From contig CALPSK010000053.1 in the NCBI GenBank assembly GCA_943326215.1, positions 1-6,471 on the forward strand: a DNA stretch of 6,471 nt. Direction: 5' to 3'. The notes under the pieces were generated by a model. It was not told the origin of the DNA. It saw only the letters and a list, made by a program, of their open reading frames with translations, and did not search any database. The stretch's first letter is position 1, and every line of letters starts with the position of its first letter. Source of the DNA: Sediminibacterium ginsengisoli. GTDB lineage: Bacteria; Bacteroidota; Bacteroidia; Chitinophagales; Chitinophagaceae. Positions 1 to 5,790 of the stretch are shown piece after piece. Position numbers and translations under genes: made by a program.

Positions 1-432
1 ATGAGCATCTCTTTTAACAAGGCCGATAAAAACACAACGCTGGCTAAACGCAGCGTACTAAAGGCTTTTATAGAAAAGGCTATAAAAAAAGAGGGCTTGC
101 GTATTGAAAGGCTTCAATATATATTTTGCTCTGATAAATATTTACTGGGTATTAATAAATCCTATCTACAACACGACTATTATACCGACATTATAAGTTT
201 CGACCTATCTGAAACCAAGGGCAAGCTCATCGGGGAGGTTTACATTAGTATTGACAGGGTAAAGGACAATGCCAAAACCCATAAGACTTCCTTGAAGGAG
301 GAATTGCTTAGAGTAATTTTCCATGGTGCCCTTCATTTTTGCGGTTACAAGGACAAAAAGCCTTCAGATATCAAAAAAATGCGCTCTCAGGAGGACAAAT
401 GGCTGAAATCCTACCTAAAGTCTATCGCATAA
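1..432 (+). CDS. ybeY: YbeY, endoribonuclease for rRNA maturation and ribosome quality control
   Basis: YbeY is a small cytoplasmic zinc-dependent endoribonuclease needed for rRNA 3'-end maturation and 70S quality control. The 143-residue product has the family's usual length. Visible motifs are the central block INKSYLQHDYYTDIISFD (about residues 51-68), the segment GEVYISIDRVKDNA, and the zinc motif at residues 108-119 with His108 and His112. The third ligand position (+10 from His108), which is His in E. coli YbeY, is Asp118 here within GYKDK; from memory this is normal in Bacteroidota. The Arg of E. coli YbeY in the central block is replaced by Leu56. The ATG is the first base of the window, so the upstream promoter and any longer start cannot be seen, but the N terminus matches the family as I recall it. 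The stop is TAA at 430-432. mnmG follows on the same strand after a long spacer, an order I recall from other Bacteroidota. Confidence 0.93.
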   Translation: MSISFNKADKNTTLAKRSVLKAFIEKAIKKEGLRIERLQYIFCSDKYLLGINKSYLQHDYYTDIISFDLSETKGKLIGEVYISIDRVKDNAKTHKTSLKEELLRVIFHGALHFCGYKDKKPSDIKKMRSQEDKWLKSYLKSIA

Positions 433-463
433 TTGGGTTTTTATCCCATTTTCTTTCAAAAAG

Positions 464-477
464 GTTCCACGTGGAAC
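464..477. promoter_or_regulatory. parS-like ParB-binding site (perfect palindrome)
   Basis: The sequence GTTCCACGTGGAAC is a perfect 14-bp inverted repeat with A at the 3' flank. It matches the core of chromosomal parS, the site bound by ParB to load the segregation clamp (family form GTTnCACGTGnAAC; this exact core is known from Pseudomonas). It lies 31 bp past the ybeY stop, in non-coding DNA. No parA or parB gene is present in the window. The parS assignment rests on motif identity only; an E-box-like CACGTG regulator site is the main alternative. Confidence 0.75.
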
Positions 478-514
478 ATTTCCTTTTAAATTTAATACCT
501 CAAACTTAGAAAAC

Positions 515-528
515 GTTCCACATGGAAC
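515..528. promoter_or_regulatory. Second, imperfect parS-like site
   Basis: The sequence GTTCCACATGGAAC differs from the upstream palindrome at one base: the central CACGTG becomes CACATG. It is followed by the same AT dinucleotide as the first site. The start-to-start distance to the first site is exactly 51 bp, close to five helical turns, so both would lie on nearly the same face of the DNA. The central change may weaken ParB binding. It could be a decayed or secondary parS, or half of a two-site operator. Confidence 0.5.
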
Positions 529-542
529 ATATCAAGGTACTA

Positions 543-738
543 GTCTTGTGAGCGAAGCAATTGACTAATTGAAAAGTCGTGGTACGGGGTTTTGGAAAAA
601 ATGCTGTTTCGAGCTGGTCTTGTGAGCGTAGCGATCGAACAAGAATGGTAGGGAAATATTTTTGGTTTATGTAAAAATGCTATTCCGAGCGGGTCTTGTG
701 AACGAAGTGAACGACAAAGCGAGGGATAGTTGTTTTTA
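543..738. repeat. Three degenerate direct repeats, ~75-bp period
   Basis: An identical octamer GTCTTGTG starts at 543, 617 and 693 (spacings 74 and 76). It is followed by related cores: AGCGAAGCAATTGA, AGCGTAGCGATCGA and AACGAAGTGAACGA. Copies 2 and 3 also share their left flank (AAAAATGCT then a TTTCGAGC/TTCCGAGC block, starting near 596 and 673) and their right flank (an AGGGA block, then a T-run, around 650-664 and 722-737). Copy 1 matches mainly in the core and in a G/T-rich right end. The cluster fills most of the ybeY-mnmG spacer, has no long open frame and lies upstream of the predicted mnmG promoter. It resembles a non-coding interspersed repeat family, but whether copies occur elsewhere in the genome cannot be seen here. 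Confidence 0.7.
618..644. repeat. Inverted repeat in the middle repeat copy
   Basis: TCTTGT at 618-623 is the exact reverse complement of ACAAGA at 639-644, enclosing 15 bases that contain the small palindrome CGATCG (632-637). The other copies keep pairing with different bases. Copy 1 has TAGTC (541-545) with GACTA (563-567), or CAATT (558-562) with AATTG (567-571). Copy 3 has TTGT (696-699) with ACAA (714-717). Retained dyad symmetry despite base changes suggests a structural or binding constraint. There is no T-run directly after the stem, so it is not a convincing terminator. Confidence 0.45.
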
Positions 739-757
739 CTAAACCAAATTAAATGAA

Positions 758-788
758 TTGCTTGGTATTCAATACAGGCTTATCTTTG
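758..788 (+). promoter_or_regulatory. Bacteroidota-type promoter for mnmG
   Basis: TATCTTTG at 781-788 is an exact match to the Bacteroidota -7 element TAnnTTTG. A TTG at 758-760 lies 20 bp upstream, fitting the -33 element. Transcription would be expected to begin about 5-8 bases after the box, only a few bases before the ATG at 798, giving a nearly leaderless mRNA. The box lies inside the reading frame that would begin at ATG 753, which argues that 753 is not the main start. Confidence 0.65.
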
Positions 789-797
789 CAAACTTAT

Positions 798-2666
798 ATG
801 TTTCCCAAATACAATGTCATAGTAGTAGGTGCCGGCCATGCAGGCTGTGAAGCAGCAGCGGCGGCGGCCAATATGGGCTCCAAGGTTTTATTGGTGACCA
901 TGAATATGCAGACCATTGCCCAAATGAGTTGTAACCCCGCCATGGGTGGAATTGCCAAAGGGCAGATAGTAAGGGAAATAGATGCCATGGGTGGGTATAG
1001 CGGCATCGTCACCGACCTAAGTACGATTCAGTTTAGAATGCTTAATAAGAGCAAGGGGCCAGCCATGTGGAGCCCTAGAGCCCAGAACGATAGGCATTTA
1101 TTTGCCTCTAAGTGGAGGGAGATGCTTGAAAACACTCCGAATGTGGACTTTTACCAGGACTCAGTGAACGAGCTTATCATAAAAAACAATAAGGCCTGCG
1201 GGGTCATCACCAGTTTGGGGCATAAAATTGAAGCGGATGCGGTCATTATCACTAGCGGAACCTTCTTAAACGGCATTATACATATAGGTGAGAAACAAAT
1301 TGGTGGAGGAAGAGTGGCAGAAAAAGCGGCTTCCGGCATTACAGAACAGTTGGTTTCCTTTGGTTTAGAGTCGGACCGACTTAAAACGGGAACGCCTCCA
1401 AGGGTGGATGGCCGTAGCTTAGACTATTCAAAGATGGAAGAACAAAAGGGTGATGAAGAAATTGTAGGCTTCTCTTATATGGATATACCTAGAATTAAGG
1501 CTGCGGACCAATGTTCTTGCCATATTACTTATACCGATTCAGTGGTTCATGATATATTAAGAACAGGTTTTGATCGTAGCCCGATGTACCAAGGTCGTAT
1601 AGAAGGAGTGGGTCCAAGATACTGTCCAAGCATAGAAGATAAAATAAATAGGTTCGCTGACAGAGAAAGACATCAATTATTTGTTGAGCCAGAAGGCTGG
1701 AATACAGTGGAGATATATGTAAACGGATTTAGTACAAGTTTACCAGAAGAAGTACAATACGAAGCGCTTCGTAGAGTACCGGGTTTTGAGAAGGCACGTA
1801 TGTTCCGTCCGGGCTATGCCATTGAATACGATTATTTTCAGCCCACTCAATTAACCTACACGCTAGAAACAAAGGCTATTCACAATTTATATTTCGCTGG
1901 CCAAATCAATGGAACCACAGGATACGAGGAAGCGGCTTGCCAAGGAATAATGGCAGGTATCAATGCGCATTTAAAAATTAATGAGAAAGAACCTTTTATC
2001 TTAAAAAGATCTGACGCCTATATTGGAGTATTAATTGATGATCTTATAAGCAAGGGAACGAACGAACCCTATAGAATGTTTACTTCAAGAGCAGAGTTCA
2101 GAACGCTACTAAGACAAGACAATGCCGATTTAAGATTAACAGAAATAAGTCATAAACTTGGTTTTGCAAGTGCAGATAGATTACGCAAAGTGGAAGAAAA
2201 GACCAACGAGGTTGCCAATATTAAAACAATACTTTCTAATCAAACCATTATACCAGAAGAGGTGAATGGTTTTTTAACCAGTATTGATTCAATGGTGATT
2301 ACAGAAAAACAAAAAGCCTCAAAACTCTTGCTACGACCGAATATTAGCTTAAATCAAGTAATAGAAAACTGCGCTGAATTAAAAGAAAAATTAGTAGATA
2401 AAGAGATAGATCATTTAGAACAAGCGGAAATACAAATTAAGTACGAGCGTTATATAGAGAAAGAAAAAGAAATTGTGGATCGTATGTTAACGCTTGAAAA
2501 TAAAATGATTCCAGATAATTTTGATTACGATAAACTATCAGCCCTTTCTATTGAGGCGCTTCAAAAATTCAAAAAAATTCGTCCTCTAACTATTGGTCAG
2601 GCTAGTCGTATTAGTGGTGTAAACCCTAGCGATATCCAAATACTCATGGTCTTTATAGGACGCTAA
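798..2666 (+). CDS. mnmG: MnmG (GidA), tRNA uridine-5-carboxymethylaminomethyl modification enzyme, FAD subunit
   Basis: With MnmE, MnmG installs the (carboxymethyl)aminomethyl group at C5 of wobble uridine 34 in several tRNAs, using FAD, NADH and methylene-tetrahydrofolate in the cytoplasm. From ATG 798 the product is 622 residues, against 629 in E. coli. Visible are the N-terminal FAD-binding glycine motif VVGAGHAGCEAA (residues 9-20), the SCNPAMGG block with Cys45, and the family signature GPRYCPSIEDKINRF with Cys276. These two cysteines match E. coli Cys47 and Cys277. The second signature AGQINGTTGYEEAA starts at residue 367. The C-terminal helical region ends in PLTIGQASRISGVNPSDIQI, the usual MnmE/tRNA-contact end. 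An in-frame ATG at 753 would add 15 residues with no family resemblance and would overlap the promoter, so I prefer 798. The gene is intact. No mnmE or rsmG is nearby. Confidence 0.96.
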   Translation: MFPKYNVIVVGAGHAGCEAAAAAANMGSKVLLVTMNMQTIAQMSCNPAMGGIAKGQIVREIDAMGGYSGIVTDLSTIQFRMLNKSKGPAMWSPRAQNDRHLFASKWREMLENTPNVDFYQDSVNELIIKNNKACGVITSLGHKIEADAVIITSGTFLNGIIHIGEKQIGGGRVAEKAASGITEQLVSFGLESDRLKTGTPPRVDGRSLDYSKMEEQKGDEEIVGFSYMDIPRIKAADQCSCHITYTDSVVHDILRTGFDRSPMYQGRIEGVGPRYCPSIEDKINRFADRERHQLFVEPEGWNTVEIYVNGFSTSLPEEVQYEALRRVPGFEKARMFRPGYAIEYDYFQPTQLTYTLETKAIHNLYFAGQINGTTGYEEAACQGIMAGINAHLKINEKEPFILKRSDAYIGVLIDDLISKGTNEPYRMFTSRAEFRTLLRQDNADLRLTEISHKLGFASADRLRKVEEKTNEVANIKTILSNQTIIPEEVNGFLTSIDSMVITEKQKASKLLLRPNISLNQVIENCAELKEKLVDKEIDHLEQAEIQIKYERYIEKEKEIVDRMLTLENKMIPDNFDYDKLSALSIEALQKFKKIRPLTIGQASRISGVNPSDIQILMVFIGR

Positions 2667-2699
2667 TTTCCTGTTCCAATACCCACGGTCCCCGTTCAT

Positions 2700-2725
2700 A
2701 AAAAAACTTCCTATACCCGTTTTTT
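2700..2725 (+). terminator. Possible weak terminator after mnmG
   Basis: AAAAAAC (2701-2707) can pair with GTTTTTT (2719-2725) around an 11-base loop, followed by more T-rich sequence. A second small hairpin, ACGG-TCC-CCGT, lies at 2685-2695. The main stem is nearly all A-T, so intrinsic termination would be weak. It is listed because it is the only candidate between mnmG and the amidohydrolase genes. Confidence 0.25.
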
Positions 2726-2750
2726 CACAAATTCTTTTTAGTAGCTTTAG

Positions 2751-2758
2751 TATCTTTC
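2751..2758 (+). promoter_or_regulatory. Candidate -7 promoter element for the amidohydrolase operon
   Basis: TATCTTTC differs from the Bacteroidota consensus TAnnTTTG only at the last base. It lies 23 bp before the ATG at 2782, a sensible spacing for a short leader. No clear TTG -33 element is seen about 20 bp upstream, and an overlapping TAGCTTTA at 2742-2749 is another poor match. Neither is strong evidence. Confidence 0.3.
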
Positions 2759-2781
2759 TTTACAACTTAAATAAGAATCAC

Positions 2782-5700
2782 ATGAAGCGAATTTTTGTAT
2801 GGGCCTTGCTTATGTGCACAGCAGTTTCTGCCATCGCACAGGAGACTTTCCCAATCAATGGAATTAGAGATATCCGTACGGGCTTATATGCTTTTACGAA
2901 TGCTACTATTATTCAAAATGAAAAAACCAAGCTTGAAAAAGCAACCTTATTAATTAAACAAGGAAAAATTATTGCAGTAGGCACTAGCGTTGCGATACCA
3001 AAAGATGCAGTGGTCATAAACTGTGAGGGTAAATTTATATACCCATCTTTTGTGGATCCTTTCACCGACTATGGTGCGGTTCAAGCAAGAAGACCAGCAG
3101 GCGCATTCAATTATGGAGGACCTGGACAATTTTTATCTAATAAGCCTGGTGCTTATAACTGGAATCAAGCCATTAAACCAGAGATAAATGCATCAGATGT
3201 ATTTAATGCTGACGAGGCTACTGCAAAAAATTATAGAGCCAATGGGTTTGGGGCCGTATTTACTCATGTGAAAGATGGTATCGCAAGAGGAACAGGTGCA
3301 GTGGTAACACTTGCGACTGAAAATAATAACCAAGCCTATCTTAAAACGAAGGCCGCGGCGGTTTATTCTTTTGAAAAGGGTTCATCTACACAATCTTATC
3401 CATCTAGTTTAATGGGTAGCATTGCCTTATTGCGTCAAACTTATTTAGATGCAAAATGGTATCAAACAAAACCAGTCGGCGAAGGCACCAACCTTTCTTT
3501 AGAGGCTTGGAATAATGCTCAAAACATTCCTCAAATTTTTGCTGCTGATGATAAGTGGAGTACAGTACGTGCAGACAGATTAGGAGACGAGTTTGGAGTA
3601 CAATATATTATTAAAGGGGGTGACAATGGCTATCAAAGAATTGACGAGATTGTAAAAACTAAGGCAAGTTATATATTAAATATAGACTTCCCAGAAGCCA
3701 TGGATGTGGAAGATCCTAACGATGCACGTTTTGTTTCTTTAGCAGATATGAAGCATTGGGAATTAGCCCCTACTAATTTAGCAGCATTTGAAAAAGCAAA
3801 TGTGTCTTTTAGTATTAGCAGTAGTGATTTAAAAGATAGCAAAACATTTTTAGCCAATCTTAGAAAAGCTATTCGTTATGGCTTATCTGAAGCAAAGGCT
3901 TTAGAGGCTTTGACTAAAACACCAGCCACTATGCTGGGTGTGTATGATCAAGTAGGTTCTATTGAAACAGGTAAGTGGGCGAATTTTATTATTACCACAG
4001 AACCTGTTTTTTCAAGCAACGCAAAAATAATTGAGAACTGGGTACAAGGAAATAAATATGAAGTAGCAGCAAGCGAGTGGAATAACTATGCGGGTAAATA
4101 TAAATTAACCTTAAAAGTAGGTGGAACTAACACAGACTATAATTTAGAAGTTAAAAAAGATTTATCAGCCTCTATTATTGGAACAGATACATTAGCTGCA
4201 AAAGTTTCTATCAATGAGTCATTGGTTAAAATTTCTTTTCCTAATAAAAAAGGAAGAGGTGCAGAACAAATAAGATTAGGCGGCGCCATTGTAGGTGCTA
4301 ACTGGTCTGGTATTGGAACCGATCCTGCTGGTAACAAAAACACATGGACGGCTTCTTTAGTGGGTCCTATGACAAGCGTTGCCGACACTAAGAAAAATAC
4401 AGACACCGTAAAACCACTTGCAAAAGTAACCTTCCCATTTGCAGGTTTTGGTAATGAGAAAATACCTAGTCAAGAAACAATCTTAATTAAAAACGCTACC
4501 GTTTGGACAAATGAAAAAGAAGGCGTTTTAAATAATACCGATGTGCTATTAAAGAACGGTAAAATTGCTAAGGTAGGAAAAGACATTACAGAGGCGGGTG
4601 CAAGAGTCATTGACGGAACAGGAAAACATTTAAGCGCAGGAATTATTGATGAGCACTCACATATTGGAGCTTTATCTATTAATGAAGGCGCGCAATCGGT
4701 AACTAGTGAAGCGCGTATTGCAGATAACTTAAATCCTGAGGATATTAATATCTATCGTCAATTAAGTGGTGGGGTTACTTCATCACATATTTTACATGGC
4801 TCTGCCAACACGATTGGTGGACAAACTCAATTAATTAAACTTCGTTGGGGTGCCAATGATCAAGATTTAAAATTTGCAGGCGCAGATGGGTTTATCAAAT
4901 TCGCCTTAGGTGAAAACGTAAAAAGAACAACTAACCCAAGCAATAATCGCTTCCCAGATACAAGAATGGGGGTAGAACAAGTATTGAACGATGCTTTTGA
5001 TAGAGCGCTAGATTATCAAAAAACAATGAAAGAAAACCCTAGTACAAGAAGAGACCTTGAACTAGATGCCTTAGTGGAGATCTTAAATAAAAAACGTTTT
5101 ATTACTTGTCACTCTTATGTACAACCCGAGATTACTTATATGATGCGTATTGGTGATAAGTATGGTTTTACCGTAAACACCTTCACACATATATTAGAGG
5201 GTTATAAAGTAGCTGATAAAATGAAAAAACATGGTGCCACCGCATCTACTTTCTCTGATTGGTTTATGTATAAAACCGAGGTACAAGATGCCACTGGTTA
5301 TAATGCAGCTATTATGCAAAAAGTGGGATTGAATGTATGTATTAATTCTGATGATGCAGAAATGGCTAGAAGATTAAATCAAGAAGCAGCTAAAGCAGTT
5401 AAATACGGGGGTGTCTCTGAACAAGAGGCATTTAAAATGGTAACCTTGAATCCAGCAAAAGCATTACATGTTGCGGATAAAGTGGGTAGCATTAAAACTG
5501 GAAAAGATGCTGACGTAGTTTTATGGTCTGACAATCCTTTAAGTATTTATGCAATGTCTTTGTACACTATCGTTGATGGTACTATTTATTTTGATAGAGA
5601 AAGGGATGCTGCTATGCACAAAGAAGTGGCTGCAGAAAAAACACGCTTAACACAAAAAATGTTAGGAGAGAAAAAAGCAGGTGGTGCTACAAGACCTGCA

Positions 5701-5787
5701 ATGCCTAGCTATCAAGTACTTTTAACTTGTGGCGATCATGACCACGAAGATGAAATGGTTACTATTTACGAAACTCAAAAAGATTAA
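2782..5787 (+). CDS. Secreted two-module amidohydrolase (imidazolonepropionase-like), N-terminal module degenerate
   Basis: The 1001-residue protein starts with a type I signal peptide (MKR, hydrophobic core, AIA|Q at about residue 19/20), so it is periplasmic or exported. Module 1 (about 38-415) has the family's beta-rich edge, a G157...H162 block, and a C-terminal PATMLGV...GSIETGKWANF block. Residues about 435-560 form a beta-rich, helix-poor middle segment. Module 2 (about 565-940) has all the metal-site motifs: His625-x-His627 in IIDEHSH, His777 in TCHSY, His803 in FTHILEG, Asp857 in INSDDAE. Lys706 in IKFALGEN is a possible bridging lysine. It closes with PAKALHV...GSIKTGKDADVVLW. Module 1 has Phe94/Asp96 at the HxH positions and Ser348 where Asp857 aligns. 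The tail carries CGDHDHED (983-990). The family includes hydrolases of cyclic amides and peptides; the substrate is unknown. The next gene is 3 bp away and related. I recall similar ~1000-residue proteins beside a shorter amidohydrolase in Bacteroidota. Confidence 0.88.
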   Translation: MKRIFVWALLMCTAVSAIAQETFPINGIRDIRTGLYAFTNATIIQNEKTKLEKATLLIKQGKIIAVGTSVAIPKDAVVINCEGKFIYPSFVDPFTDYGAVQARRPAGAFNYGGPGQFLSNKPGAYNWNQAIKPEINASDVFNADEATAKNYRANGFGAVFTHVKDGIARGTGAVVTLATENNNQAYLKTKAAAVYSFEKGSSTQSYPSSLMGSIALLRQTYLDAKWYQTKPVGEGTNLSLEAWNNAQNIPQIFAADDKWSTVRADRLGDEFGVQYIIKGGDNGYQRIDEIVKTKASYILNIDFPEAMDVEDPNDARFVSLADMKHWELAPTNLAAFEKANVSFSISSSDLKDSKTFLANLRKAIRYGLSEAKALEALTKTPATMLGVYDQVGSIETGKWANFIITTEPVFSSNAKIIENWVQGNKYEVAASEWNNYAGKYKLTLKVGGTNTDYNLEVKKDLSASIIGTDTLAAKVSINESLVKISFPNKKGRGAEQIRLGGAIVGANWSGIGTDPAGNKNTWTASLVGPMTSVADTKKNTDTVKPLAKVTFPFAGFGNEKIPSQETILIKNATVWTNEKEGVLNNTDVLLKNGKIAKVGKDITEAGARVIDGTGKHLSAGIIDEHSHIGALSINEGAQSVTSEARIADNLNPEDINIYRQLSGGVTSSHILHGSANTIGGQTQLIKLRWGANDQDLKFAGADGFIKFALGENVKRTTNPSNNRFPDTRMGVEQVLNDAFDRALDYQKTMKENPSTRRDLELDALVEILNKKRFITCHSYVQPEITYMMRIGDKYGFTVNTFTHILEGYKVADKMKKHGATASTFSDWFMYKTEVQDATGYNAAIMQKVGLNVCINSDDAEMARRLNQEAAKAVKYGGVSEQEAFKMVTLNPAKALHVADKVGSIKTGKDADVVLWSDNPLSIYAMSLYTIVDGTIYFDRERDAAMHKEVAAEKTRLTQKMLGEKKAGGATRPAMPSYQVLLTCGDHDHEDEMVTIYETQKD

Positions 5788-5790
5788 ACT

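Noticed and set aside
434..448. TGGG...CCCA small inverted repeat followed by T's just after the ybeY stop, as a terminator
   Set aside because: The stem is only 4 bp and the following T-run is short and interrupted, too weak to call.
433..752. A tRNA or CRISPR array in the ybeY-mnmG spacer
   Set aside because: No tRNA T-loop or cloverleaf pattern is visible. The repeats are too few and too diverged, with unequal spacers, for a CRISPR array.
753..797. 15-residue N-terminal extension of MnmG from ATG 753
   Set aside because: It overlaps an exact -7 promoter box and resembles no MnmG N terminus; ATG 798 gives the expected MF-x-KYNVIVVGAG start.
794..1339. Minus-strand open frames of 72 and 62 codons opposite mnmG
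   Set aside because: They lie antisense to highly conserved MnmG coding sequence and have low-complexity, non-protein-like content; they are shadows.
2782..2841. LLMC at residues 9-12 of the large amidohydrolase as a lipoprotein lipobox
   Set aside because: The residue before Cys is Met, not Gly/Ala/Ser, and a normal AxA cleavage site (AIA|Q) follows at residue 19.
3669..4406. Minus-strand open frames of 62 and 89 codons opposite the large amidohydrolase gene
   Set aside because: They lie fully antisense to a clear 1001-residue gene, with no recognisable motif or start context.
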